A stretch of 64,000 nucleotides of DNA, from contig NZ_LT629775.1 in the NCBI RefSeq assembly GCF_900105395.1, positions 4,486,001 to 4,550,000 of the forward strand. The letters are read 5' to 3'. Positions 9,001 through 18,812 of the stretch are shown here, in pieces. Numbering within the stretch: position 1 is the stretch's first letter; every line of letters begins with the position of its first letter. The position numbers were made by a program, and so were the translations under genes. The notes below the pieces were generated by a model. The model ran no database searches, was not told the DNA's origin, and saw only the letters and a program-made list of their open reading frames with translations. This DNA comes from Streptomyces sp. TLI_053. Its GTDB lineage: Bacteria > Actinomycetota > Actinomycetes > Streptomycetales > Streptomycetaceae.

Positions 9001-12000
9001 TCAGGACGCATGGGTGGCGGCTCCGGTGAGGATCGACCGGGCGAGCCCGGCGTTGTGGGCGATGAACTCGCGGTCGAGCATCTCGGCGTGGGTGCCGAAG
9101 CCCTTGAAGACCGCCGTCCGGGTGGCCGAGCTGCCGTGCCAGGCGCCGTCCCGGCCGGCCTCGTACAGCGCCACCTTCTCGTCGTCGGAGATCACGCTGA
9201 GCGCGGCGGCGACCACGCCGTGGTTCGGGGTGCGGCTGCAGAACCGCAGGTAGTCCCGGGCCTGTTCGCGGGTCTCCCGGGCGACGACGGCGGAGCCGGT
9301 GTGCCGGTGGAGGTGCTCGGCCAGCTCGGTCTCGAAGGCCTGGAGGTGCTCGTCGGCGAGGTCGAAGGACTCCAGGATCCGGTGCGAGTCCATGATCACC
9401 ACATTGGGCACCGCGCGGCCGCGCCGCTCCAGCTCCTTGGCGACCTCGAAGGCGAGGTTGCCCCCGAGCGAGTACCCGAGCAGCGCGCACGGGCCCTCCG
9501 GCTGGAGCGCCTCGACCAGGTCGGCGTACTGGTCGACCTTGTCGTCCCCGGAGACGTAGTTGAAGGCGATCGTGCGGTACTCCGGCAGGTGCGCCGCGAA
9601 CTGCCGGTACACCAGCCCGTGGCCGCCGGCCGGCGGGAAGCAGAACAGCGTCTGCCGCTGCTCCTGGTTGAAGCCCAGGTAGGGCTGGGCGCCCTCGATC
9701 CGGCCGGTGACGATGTGCTCCACGGTCTTCGCCATCCCGTGCAGGGTGGTGACCTTGAACAGCCGGCTGACCGGGATGCTGATGTTGAACTCCGACTGGA
9801 GCCCGTGGATCAGCTCGATCAGTCTGATCGAGGAGCCGCCCGACTCGAAGAAGTCGTGCTGGAGTCCGGGATCCTCGATGCCGAGCAGTGTGCGCCAGTG
9901 CTCGGCCATCCGGACCTCGTAGAGGGTGACCGGCGGCTCGGCCGCCTCGAGGGCCTCCGCGCCGGGCTCGGGCAGCGCCGCCAGGTCCACCTTGCCGTTG
10001 GCGGTGAGCGGCAGCGCGGGCAGCTCGGTGAAGCGGGTCGGGATCATGAAGGTCGGCAGCTGCCCGGCCAGGTGGCGGCGCAGCGCCCGGTGGTCGAAGG
10101 TCCGGCCCGGCGCCGGCACGCAGTACGCGCAGAGCACGTGCTCGCCGCCGCGGTCCGGCCGGACGGTGACCACCGCCCCGGCCAGCTCCGGCCATTCGGC
10201 CAGCCGGGTCTCGATCTCGCCCAGCTCGATCCGGTGGCCGCGCACCTTGATCTGGGAATCGGCCCGGCCGAGCAGGTGCACCCCGCCGTCGGCGTCCCAG
10301 CGGGCGAGGTCCCCGGTGCGGTAGAGCCGGACCGGTCGGGTGCCGTCGGCACCGCCGAGCGGCAGGGTGGCGAAGCGGCGCGCGGTCTGCTCCTCGTCGC
10401 CGAGGTAGCCGAGCGCCACGCCGGAGCCGCCGATCCACAGCTCACCGGTCACCCCGGGCGGGACCGGGCGGCCCTGGGCGTCGAGCAGGTGGAAGGCGCT
10501 GTTCGGGAAGGGCCGCCCGATCGGGACCATCCGGCTGGGCTCCAGCCCGTCCGTCGATCCCTCGAAGTACGCGCTGTCGATGGTGGTCTCGGTGAGCCCG
10601 TAGGAGTTGACCAGCCTGGTCCGCGGGCCGCACAGGGCGCCCAGCCGCCGGTACTCCTCGACCTTCCAGACGTCCGAACCGACCACCAGCAGCCGCATGA
10701 ACGAGAGGTCCCGCCCGGTGCGTTCGCAGTGGTCCAGCACGGTGCGGACCACCGCCGGGACGAACTCCGCGGCGTCCACCCGCTCGGTGCGCATCACCTC
10801 GTACAGCCGGGCGGTGTTGAACAGCAGCTCCCGGCCGACCAGGACCAGGGTGCCGCCGGAGCACAGCGCGCGGACCACGTCGCCGGTGAAGACGTCGAAG
10901 GCGGGGCCGGCCATCTGGAGGTGGGTCCGGGCGTCGGTGTCCAAGCGGTACTCGGCCTGCCAGGCCCGGTAGGCCGAGGCGAGGTTGCCGTGGGAGACCC
11001 GCACCGCCTTCGGTCGGCCGGTGGAGCCGGAGGTGTGGATGACGTAGGCCGGATCGTCGAGGCCCACCGGCACGTCGGCGAAGCCGTCGTCGCCGTCGAG
11101 GCCGTCGTGCTCGGCGAGGCCGTCGTGCTCGGTGGAGCCGTCGTGCCTTCTGAGGCCGTCGGCCCCGGTGGACCCGTCGGCGCCGAGTTCCGCGGTGGTG
11201 ACCAGCCGGGCCGGCAGTCCGCCGAGCCGCTCGCGGTCGTCGCCGACCACCAGCACGGCACCGGTGTGGCCGACCAGGTGCGCCAGCCGCTCCACCGGGT
11301 GGCCGGGGTCCAGCGGCAGGTAGGCCGCGCCGGCGCGGAGCACCGCGAGCAGTGCCACGATCAGTTCCGGCGACTTCTCCAGGCAGAGCGCGACCACCGT
11401 GCCCGGTCCGGCACCCAGCGCCCGCAGCCGGACGGCGGCCCGCCGGGAGCGCCCGGCCAGCTCGCCGTAGGTCAGCCGGGCCGTCGGGCCCGACTCGGCC
11501 GGCACCGCCACCGCGGGCGCCGCCGGGTCGGCCGCCGCCGCCCGCAGCACCAGCTCGTGCACCGGCTCGGCGAACGGCACCCGCCGGTCGGCGCCGCTCC
11601 ACCGGCGGAGCGTCACGGCCCGCTCCCGCTCGCCGAGCAGTTCCAGACCGGTGGCCGCCCGATCCGGCCCCGCCGTGGTCAGTGCCCGGAGCAGGTTGAC
11701 GTAGTGACGGGCCATCCGCTCCGTCGTCGCGGGCAGGAAGAGGTCGGTGTTGTACTTGAGGACGCAGTGGAAGCGATGCTCGGCCTCGTCCTCGTAGGCG
11801 GACAGGGTGAGGTCGAACTGACCCTCCTCCTCCGGGAGTTCGATGTACTCCAGGTGGTAGCCGTACTTCTCGGTGGCCACCTTGTGGTGCAGCAGGATGA
11901 ACATCGCCTGGAAGACCGCCGAGCGGCTCGGGTCGTGCTGCAGTCCGAGCTGCTCCACCAGCAGCACGAACGGGTACTCCTGGTGGTCCAGCCCGCCGAG

Positions 12001-15000
12001 CACGGTGGTCCGCACCCGTTCCAGCAGCTCGGCCACGGTCGGCCCGCCGGCCAGCGAGACGTGCAGCGGCAGCGGGTTGACGAAGTAGCCGTAGACGCCG
12101 GCGAACTCCTCGTCGGTGCGGCCCGTCACCGGGCTGCCGACGACGATGTCCTCCTGGCCCGCGTAGGCGTGCAGCAGCAGGTAGTAGGCGCTGAGCAGCA
12201 CCATGAAGACGGTGACGTTGTGCGCGCGGGCCAGCGCGTGGACCCGGGCGCTGAGTTCCTCGTCCAGGACGAAGAACTCGGAGGCGCCGTTGTGGGTCTG
12301 CACCGCCGGACGGGGCTTGTCGGTCGGCAGGTTGAGCAGCGGCACCTCGGCCGGCAGGTGCGAGCGCCAGTACTCCAGCATCCTCGGCGCCTCGCGGCCG
12401 GCCAGGAAGGCGTTCTGCCGGTTGAGGAAGTCCAGGTATCGGGCGGCGACCGGGGGCAGCTCGGGCGCCCGGCCCCGGCGCAGCCCCTCGTAGACGGCCA
12501 GCAGTTCCTCGATGAAGGTGAAGGTGGAGATCGCGTCCGAGATGATGTGGTGGACGGCCTTCATGATCACCCAGCGGGCGGGGCCGCGCCGGAACAGCCG
12601 GAACCGCACCAGCGGGTCCCGCTCCAGGTCGTACGGCCGGCGGTACTCGCGGACGATCATCGCGTGGATGTCGTCCCAGGCCAGGTGCTCGACGTCGAAG
12701 ACGTCGAAGTCCGGCTCCACCTCGGCGGAGGTCCGCTGCACCGCCCGGCCGCCGTCCAGCGCGAAGTTCGCCCGCAGGCTCGGATGACGCTCGACCATCG
12801 CCCGGAAGGCCCTCGCCATCAGCTCGGGCTCCAGCTCCACCCGCACCTCGACCGCGCCGCCGATGTTGTAGGCGAAGCCGTCCGGGTTGAGCTGCTTGAG
12901 GAACCAGAGCGCCTTCTGGTTGTGGGTCAGCGGGTGGGCCGACTCGTCCTCGTAGCGCTCCACCCCGGCCGCGCCCGGACCGGTCGGCTCCTCGTCGAGC
13001 AGCTCGGTCAGCGACTCGTGCAGCCGGGCCACCAGCTCGGCCACCGGGGCGTTCCCGAGCAGCGCCACCACCGGGAGGGTGACCCCGAGCTCGCCGCTCA
13101 GCCGGGCCCGCAGCTCCATCGCCAGCAGCGAGTCCAGGCCGAGGCCGCCGAGGCCCGCGGCCGGGTCGATCCGCTCGGCCGGCACCCGCAGCACGGTGGC
13201 GGCCAGCGCGCCGAACAGTTCGGTGAGCAGGGCGCGGCGCTCCTCCTCGCCGGCCGTCCGCAGGGTGTCCAGCAGCCCGGTCCGTTCGACGGCCGGCGCG
13301 GACTCCCGGGCGGCCGCCGCGAGTTCGGTCACCAGCGGCGGCGGGGCCGGGTACCAGGAGAGGAAGACCGGCCAGTCGACCACGGTGGCGACCAGCAGCT
13401 GGGCCCGGTCCTGGCCGAGCACCCGCTCCAGCACCGCCATGCCGGTCTCCGGGGCGAGCGAGCTCATGCCCCGGCTGTGCCGGTAGTGGTCGACCAGGCC
13501 GAGTTCCTCGATCATCCCGGTGGCCCAGGGGCCCCAGTCCAGGCTCAGCGCGGGCAGGCCGAGTGCGCGGCGGTGATGGGCGAGGGCGTCCAGGAAGGCG
13601 TTCCCGGCGGCGTAGTTGGTCTGGCCGGCGGTGGTCAGCAGGGAGGCGATCGAGGCGAACAGCACGAAGTGGTCGAGCGGCTCCCCGGCCAGCTGCCGGT
13701 GCAGGGCGAGGGCGCCGAGCACCTTGGGGCCGTACACGGTGTCGAAGGCCGACCGGTCCAGTTCGCCGACCAGGGTGTCCCTGACCTGCCCGGCGAGGTG
13801 GAAGACGCCACGGACCGGTGGCCGGTCCAGCCGGCGGTACTCGGCCAGCCAGGCGGCCAGCGCGGGCTCGTCGGTGACGTCCAGCGCGGCCGGGACGACC
13901 TCGGCCCCGAGCTCCTCCAGCTCGCGCAGGAAGGCCGCCCGCCGGCCGTCCCGGCTCTCCGGGTCGAGGGTCCGCCACCGCTCGCGCGGCGGCGGCGTGC
14001 TGCGGCCGACCAGGATCAGCCGGCGGGCGCCGCGCTTCACCAGCGTGCGGCAGAGCAGTTGCCCGAGCGCCCCGAACGCCCCGGTCACCAGGTAGGCGCC
14101 GTCCGCCCGCAGCCGCGGCGCCAGCGGGCGGCTGAGCCCCGCCGCGGTCCGGAGCCTGCTGGTCAGCCGTCGGCCGCCGCGCAGCGCGATCTCGTCCTCG
14201 TCGGCCAGCGCGAACTCGCGCAGCAGCGCCTCGGCCTCGGCGTCCGTGCCCGTGGCGGTGCCCGTGGCGGTGGCGGTGGCGGTGCCCGTGGCCGGGAGGT
14301 CGACGAGTTTGCCCTGATGGGTGGGGAGTTCCTGGTGCCGCAGGACCCGGGTGATGCCCCAGGCCGGGGCGGCGAGGGGTTCGACCGGTTCGCCGGGTGC
14401 CGTGGCCTGTGCGGCCCGGGTGACCACATGGAGGCGGCAGTCGGGGAGTTCGGCCGCCAGCATGGCGGCGAGCGTGACCAGGCTGTAGGCACCGGGGGCG
14501 GTGTGGCCGGCCGCGGTGGCGGGGTCGGCGCTGGCGAGCCCGGGGCGGTCGAGGTTCCACAGGTGGACCACGGCGGCCGGGTCGGGGGCGCCCCCGGCCC
14601 GCCGGTCGGCGAGCAGCCGGGCCAGGTCGTCGGCCGAGCCCGGCTCGACGGTGGCCGGGCGGCCGTCGGCGCCGGCCCGGTAGCCGGTGCCTGGGCGGAC
14701 CCGCAGGCAGCTGCCGCCGCGCGCGGCGATCCGCTCGGCCAGCGCGTCCGCGACCCCGCCGCCGTCGGCGAACAGCAGCCAGTGGTCGGGGTGCTCGGCC
14801 AGCAGGTCCGGGGTGTCGCCGGCGGCCGGCAGCTCCGTCCAGACCGGTTCGGCGAGCCAGCCGTCGATGGTGCCGAGGCCGACCGCGGTCGCGGCCCGCT
14901 CGACATCGGCGGCGCGGAAGCCGGTGACCCCGCCGAGCGGGGCGCCCTGCTCCTCGTACACCGCGAGGTCGCCGACGAGCTCGGCGTCGGCGTCCCGGGT

Positions 15001-18000
15001 GACGGTGGCGTGCACCCAGAGCGGGCGGTCGCCGACCGCGTCCAGCCGGACCTCCCCGATCGCCACCGGCAACCGGATCCCCCGGCCGTCCGCCGACCGG
15101 TCCGCCGGCGGTCGGGGCGTCAGCAGCTGGGGCGTCAGCAGCGTCTGGAAGAAGGCGTCCATCACCACCGGGTGCACCTGGTGGTGCTCGCCCTGCCCGG
15201 CGGGCGGGCGGATCCGGGCGAGGGCCTCGCCGGGGCCGATCCAGACCTCCTCGATGCCCTGGAAGGCGGGGCCGTAGTGGTAGCCGAGCGCGGCGAGTGC
15301 GGTGTAGCAGTCCGGCCCGGCGAGCCGGCGCAGCGCCCGCCCGCGGACCGCCTCCGCGTCCAGCGGGCGGCCGGGCCGGCGGCGCTGACCGGGGCGGACG
15401 GTGCCGACGGCGTGCACGGTGCGCTCGCGGCCCTCGCCGGTGGCGACGGTGAAGGTGCCCTGCTCGGCGCAGAGGGTCAGCCGGACGGCGCGGCTCACGT
15501 CGTCCGGCAGCAGCAGCGCCTTGCGGAACTCGAGGTCGGCCAGGGCGGCGTCCGTCCCGCCGGTGAGGGCGCGGACCGCCTGGACGGCCATCTCCAGATA
15601 GCCCGCGGCCGGGAACACCACGTCGCCCTGGATCCGGTGGTCCTCCAGGTAGGGCAGCGCCTCGGCGTCCGGCCGGGCCTCCCAGGCCGGTTCGGCGCCG
15701 GGCAGCCGGCGGCCGAGCAGCGGGTGGTCGACCCGCCCCTGCCGGACCTCGGCGACCGCCTTCGGCTCGACCCAGTGCCGGTCGCGCCGGAACGGGTAGC
15801 GGGGCAGCGGGACGATCCGCCCGGCGGGCTGGAGCACCGACCAGTCGACCTCGACGCCGAGGTTGTGCAGTGCGGCCAGCGAGGCGGTGAAGGTGGCCTG
15901 TTCGTCCTCCTGGCGGCGGATCGAGGGCAGGGTCCGCGGCTCTGGCCGGTCGGCCGTGCCCGGGTGGGCCTCGAGGGTCTCCTGGATCGAGCGGCCCAGC
16001 ACCGGGTGCGGGCCGATCTCCAGGAACAGGCCGTAGCCGTCGTCGGCGAGCCGCTCCACGGCCTGCCGGAAGCGGACGCTGTCACGGACGTTGTGCCACC
16101 AGTACCCGGCGTCCAGCTCGGTGCCGCGCGCGGTGCCCTCGCGGCCGGTGAGGTAGAGCGGGGTCTGCGCCGGGCGGGCCTTGATGTCGGCGAGCGACTC
16201 CAGCAGCTCGTCCTTGATCAGCTCCATCCGGGCGCTGTGGTAGGGGACTTCGACCGTCAGCGGGCGGGCGAAGACCTGCTCGGCGGTGAGCGCGGCGGCC
16301 AGTTCGGCGAGGGCGGGTGCGTCCCCGGCCAGGGTGAGCGCGCCGGGGCTGTTCACGGCGGCGACCGAGACCGCGCCCCCGTACGGGCGGATCCGGCGCA
16401 GCGCCTCGGCCTCGGTGAGCGAGACCGCGAGCATGCCGCCGGTGCCGGCCAGCCGCTGCTGGAGCCGGCTGCGGTGGAACACCACCTTGACCGCGTCGGC
16501 GAGGTCGTAGACCCCGGCCTCGTAGAAGGCGGCGACCTCGCCGGTGGAGTGACCGACGATCGCGTCCGGCCGCACGCCCCGGCTGCGCCAGAGCGCGGCC
16601 AGGCCGATCTGGACGGCGAAGTTGGCGGGCTGGGACAGCCAGGTCCCGGCCATCCGGGAGTCCGCCTCGTCGGCGGTGAGCTCGTCGATCAGCGACCAGC
16701 CGGCCAGCTCGGCGAGGTGCTCGGCGCAGGACTCGACGGCCTCCCGGTAGACCGGTTCGGCGGCCAGGAGGCGGCGGCCCATCGCCCACCACTGCGGGCC
16801 CATCCCGGTGAAGACCCAGGCGAGTCGGCGGTGCCGGGCTTCGCGGCGGTGGCCGGTGAGGACCCGGGGGTGCGGTTCGCCGCGCAGATGGGCGGTGAGC
16901 GCCTCGTCGAGCGAGGCGCGGGCGGCGTGCTCGCGGGCGTCGTAGACGACCGAAAGCCGGGCGTCGTGGTGCTGGCGGCGGTGGGCGAGGGTGTGGCCGA
17001 GGTCGGCCGGGCGGGCCGGGCTGCCGCCGCGCACGCCGGCCAGTTCGGCCTGGACGCCGGCGGCCAGTTCGGGCAGGGCGGCGGCCTCCCCGGCGGTCAG
17101 CGGCAGCACCGTCCAGAGCGGGCGGTCGGCGTCCCCGGTGCGAACGGTGGCCCCGGAGGCGGGGGCGGGCACGGGCGCCGGTGCCGGCTCCGGCGCGGCC
17201 TCCAGCAGGACGTGGGCGTTGGTGCCGCCGAAGCCGAAGGAGTTGACCCCCGCCCGGGCCGGGCCCTCGTGGGCCGGCCAGGGGGTGACCTCGGTGGGGA
17301 TCTCGTACGGCAGGGCGGCCTGGTCGATCGCCGGGTTGAGCCGTTCCAGATTGATGTGCGGCGGCACGGTCCGGTGCTCGAGGGCGAGCGCGGACTTGAT
17401 CAGCCCGGCCAGCCCGGAGGCCGACTCGGTGTGCCCGATGTTGGTCTTGACCGAGCCGACGTAGCACTTGTCCCCCGGGCGGCGCCCGACGGCGAGGGCC
17501 CGGGCCAGGGCGCCCGCCTCGATCGGGTCGCCGACCGGGGTGGAGGTGCCGTGCGCCTCGACGTACTGGAGGCTGCCGGGGAGGATCCCGGCCTCGGCGC
17601 AGACCCGCTCGATCAGGGTGACCTGGGCGTCCGGGTTGGGCACGGTGATGCCGTTGGTGCGGCCGTCCTGGTTGACGCCGCTGCCGATGACGACGGCGTG
17701 GACCGGGTCCCCGTCGCGCAGCGCGTCGGAGAGCCGTTTGAGCGCGACCACCGCGACGCCCTCGGCCCGGACGTAGCCGTCGGCCGCCGCGTCGAAGGTG
17801 CGGGAGCGGCCCTGCGGGGAGAGGAAGCCGCCCTTGGTCTCCGCGATCGTGTACTGCGGGGCGATGTGCAGCAGGGTGCCGCCGGCCAGGGCGAGGTCGG
17901 TCTCGCCGCGCTGCAGGCTCTGCACCGCGAGGTGGACGGCGACCAGGGAGGACGAGCAGGCGGTGTCGATGGAGACGCTGGGGCCGCGGAAGTCGAAGCA

Positions 18001-18573
18001 GTGCGAGATGCGGTTCGACACCATCGTCATCATGGTGCCGGTGGCGGTGTGCGCGGCGAGGGTGTCGAAGGAGAGGTCCGAGAACTGGACGATCTTGTAG
18101 TCCAGGGTGAACGCGCCGACGTAGACCCCGACCTCGCGGCCCGCCAGTTCGGCCGGCTTCTGTCCGCCGTCCTCCAGCGCCTCCCAGGCCACCTCCAGCA
18201 GCTTCCGCTGCTGCGGGTCCATGTGGTCGGCCTCGCGGCCACTGATGCCGAAGAACGCCGGGTCGAACTCGTCGAAGCCGTCGATGTAGCCGCCCCGGCC
18301 GCCGACCAGCCGGCCGGGCTTGGCCTTGTCCCGGCTGCCGAGGGTGGCGACGTCGTAGCGGCTGCGCGGGGTCGGGGTGATGCAGTCCTTGCCGTCGAGG
18401 AGGTTCTGCCAGTAGGTGCGGTGGTCGCTGGCCCCGCCTGGCAGGCGGCAGCCGATCCCGATGATCGCGATCTTCTCCCGCCCGGCGCCCGGGGCGGTGG
18501 ACGGGCCGCCGGGGACGGGGCGTTCGGAGGGTTCGGAGAGGTCCGGGGAGCTGACGAAGCGGGAATCCGTCAT
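9001..18573 (-). CDS. Hybrid iterative PKS-NRPS synthase of a polycyclic tetramate macrolactam
   Basis: A 3190-residue megasynthase. Domains in order: KS about 33-458 (DTACSSS, Cys206), AT about 585-870 (GHSTGE, Ser676; VPYHS), DH about 948-1220 (His979-x3-G-x4-P; Asp1139), KR about 1490-1700 (TGAFGALG, Ser1641, Tyr1654, Asn1658), ACP about 1785-1855 (LGLDSLL, Ser1815), C about 1880-2300 (HHIISDA), A about 2335-2865 (HTSGSTGRPK, YRTGDLARW), PCP about 2885-2955 (Ser2915) and TE about 2970-3190 (GYSLGG, Ser3035; His3162). No ER is present. Reading the adenylation pocket by eye gives D-V-G-E-L-V-S-I, close to the known ornithine code DVGEIGSI. This architecture with ornithine is the hallmark of PTM synthases (IkaA, FtdB, HSAF). 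There the module makes two polyene chains, joins both to ornithine amines, and the TE forms the tetramic acid. ATG 18573 follows AAGGA. Confidence 0.95.
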   Translation of the reverse strand: MTDSRFVSSPDLSEPSERPVPGGPSTAPGAGREKIAIIGIGCRLPGGASDHRTYWQNLLDGKDCITPTPRSRYDVATLGSRDKAKPGRLVGGRGGYIDGFDEFDPAFFGISGREADHMDPQQRKLLEVAWEALEDGGQKPAELAGREVGVYVGAFTLDYKIVQFSDLSFDTLAAHTATGTMMTMVSNRISHCFDFRGPSVSIDTACSSSLVAVHLAVQSLQRGETDLALAGGTLLHIAPQYTIAETKGGFLSPQGRSRTFDAAADGYVRAEGVAVVALKRLSDALRDGDPVHAVVIGSGVNQDGRTNGITVPNPDAQVTLIERVCAEAGILPGSLQYVEAHGTSTPVGDPIEAGALARALAVGRRPGDKCYVGSVKTNIGHTESASGLAGLIKSALALEHRTVPPHINLERLNPAIDQAALPYEIPTEVTPWPAHEGPARAGVNSFGFGGTNAHVLLEAAPEPAPAPVPAPASGATVRTGDADRPLWTVLPLTAGEAAALPELAAGVQAELAGVRGGSPARPADLGHTLAHRRQHHDARLSVVYDAREHAARASLDEALTAHLRGEPHPRVLTGHRREARHRRLAWVFTGMGPQWWAMGRRLLAAEPVYREAVESCAEHLAELAGWSLIDELTADEADSRMAGTWLSQPANFAVQIGLAALWRSRGVRPDAIVGHSTGEVAAFYEAGVYDLADAVKVVFHRSRLQQRLAGTGGMLAVSLTEAEALRRIRPYGGAVSVAAVNSPGALTLAGDAPALAELAAALTAEQVFARPLTVEVPYHSARMELIKDELLESLADIKARPAQTPLYLTGREGTARGTELDAGYWWHNVRDSVRFRQAVERLADDGYGLFLEIGPHPVLGRSIQETLEAHPGTADRPEPRTLPSIRRQEDEQATFTASLAALHNLGVEVDWSVLQPAGRIVPLPRYPFRRDRHWVEPKAVAEVRQGRVDHPLLGRRLPGAEPAWEARPDAEALPYLEDHRIQGDVVFPAAGYLEMAVQAVRALTGGTDAALADLEFRKALLLPDDVSRAVRLTLCAEQGTFTVATGEGRERTVHAVGTVRPGQRRRPGRPLDAEAVRGRALRRLAGPDCYTALAALGYHYGPAFQGIEEVWIGPGEALARIRPPAGQGEHHQVHPVVMDAFFQTLLTPQLLTPRPPADRSADGRGIRLPVAIGEVRLDAVGDRPLWVHATVTRDADAELVGDLAVYEEQGAPLGGVTGFRAADVERAATAVGLGTIDGWLAEPVWTELPAAGDTPDLLAEHPDHWLLFADGGGVADALAERIAARGGSCLRVRPGTGYRAGADGRPATVEPGSADDLARLLADRRAGGAPDPAAVVHLWNLDRPGLASADPATAAGHTAPGAYSLVTLAAMLAAELPDCRLHVVTRAAQATAPGEPVEPLAAPAWGITRVLRHQELPTHQGKLVDLPATGTATATATGTATGTDAEAEALLREFALADEDEIALRGGRRLTSRLRTAAGLSRPLAPRLRADGAYLVTGAFGALGQLLCRTLVKRGARRLILVGRSTPPPRERWRTLDPESRDGRRAAFLRELEELGAEVVPAALDVTDEPALAAWLAEYRRLDRPPVRGVFHLAGQVRDTLVGELDRSAFDTVYGPKVLGALALHRQLAGEPLDHFVLFASIASLLTTAGQTNYAAGNAFLDALAHHRRALGLPALSLDWGPWATGMIEELGLVDHYRHSRGMSSLAPETGMAVLERVLGQDRAQLLVATVVDWPVFLSWYPAPPPLVTELAAAARESAPAVERTGLLDTLRTAGEEERRALLTELFGALAATVLRVPAERIDPAAGLGGLGLDSLLAMELRARLSGELGVTLPVVALLGNAPVAELVARLHESLTELLDEEPTGPGAAGVERYEDESAHPLTHNQKALWFLKQLNPDGFAYNIGGAVEVRVELEPELMARAFRAMVERHPSLRANFALDGGRAVQRTSAEVEPDFDVFDVEHLAWDDIHAMIVREYRRPYDLERDPLVRFRLFRRGPARWVIMKAVHHIISDAISTFTFIEELLAVYEGLRRGRAPELPPVAARYLDFLNRQNAFLAGREAPRMLEYWRSHLPAEVPLLNLPTDKPRPAVQTHNGASEFFVLDEELSARVHALARAHNVTVFMVLLSAYYLLLHAYAGQEDIVVGSPVTGRTDEEFAGVYGYFVNPLPLHVSLAGGPTVAELLERVRTTVLGGLDHQEYPFVLLVEQLGLQHDPSRSAVFQAMFILLHHKVATEKYGYHLEYIELPEEEGQFDLTLSAYEDEAEHRFHCVLKYNTDLFLPATTERMARHYVNLLRALTTAGPDRAATGLELLGERERAVTLRRWSGADRRVPFAEPVHELVLRAAAADPAAPAVAVPAESGPTARLTYGELAGRSRRAAVRLRALGAGPGTVVALCLEKSPELIVALLAVLRAGAAYLPLDPGHPVERLAHLVGHTGAVLVVGDDRERLGGLPARLVTTAELGADGSTGADGLRRHDGSTEHDGLAEHDGLDGDDGFADVPVGLDDPAYVIHTSGSTGRPKAVRVSHGNLASAYRAWQAEYRLDTDARTHLQMAGPAFDVFTGDVVRALCSGGTLVLVGRELLFNTARLYEVMRTERVDAAEFVPAVVRTVLDHCERTGRDLSFMRLLVVGSDVWKVEEYRRLGALCGPRTRLVNSYGLTETTIDSAYFEGSTDGLEPSRMVPIGRPFPNSAFHLLDAQGRPVPPGVTGELWIGGSGVALGYLGDEEQTARRFATLPLGGADGTRPVRLYRTGDLARWDADGGVHLLGRADSQIKVRGHRIELGEIETRLAEWPELAGAVVTVRPDRGGEHVLCAYCVPAPGRTFDHRALRRHLAGQLPTFMIPTRFTELPALPLTANGKVDLAALPEPGAEALEAAEPPVTLYEVRMAEHWRTLLGIEDPGLQHDFFESGGSSIRLIELIHGLQSEFNISIPVSRLFKVTTLHGMAKTVEHIVTGRIEGAQPYLGFNQEQRQTLFCFPPAGGHGLVYRQFAAHLPEYRTIAFNYVSGDDKVDQYADLVEALQPEGPCALLGYSLGGNLAFEVAKELERRGRAVPNVVIMDSHRILESFDLADEHLQAFETELAEHLHRHTGSAVVARETREQARDYLRFCSRTPNHGVVAAALSVISDDEKVALYEAGRDGAWHGSSATRTAVFKGFGTHAEMLDREFIAHNAGLARSILTGAATHAS

Positions 18574-18714
18574 ACGAGTCGAGTCCTTGGGTCGCTGCGT
18601 TCGCGCGCGCGGGCGGGCTGCGGGAGCGCCGCGCGCGCCGGGGGACAGCGGCCGCGCGCCGGTTCCGGGCAGGCCGGAAGCCGGGTCGGCCGAAGGGGCG
18701 AGCCGGTCGGGAGG

Positions 18715-18812
18715 AGCGGTGGGGGCGGGACGGTGGGGGCGGGACGGTGGACAGGGCCGGGGGCGGGACGGCGGGACGGGGGCGGGACGGCGGGCGGGAC
18801 GGCGGGCGCGGC
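18715..18812. repeat. G-rich tandem repeats between hydroxylase and synthase genes
   Basis: The plus strand repeats GTGGGGGCGGGACG and shorter GCGGGACG units for about 95 bases in the 239-base gap between the sterol-desaturase-like gene and the synthase. On the transcribed strand it is C-rich. It could affect read-through or slippage between the two genes; no gene or promoter is visible in it. Confidence 0.6.
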
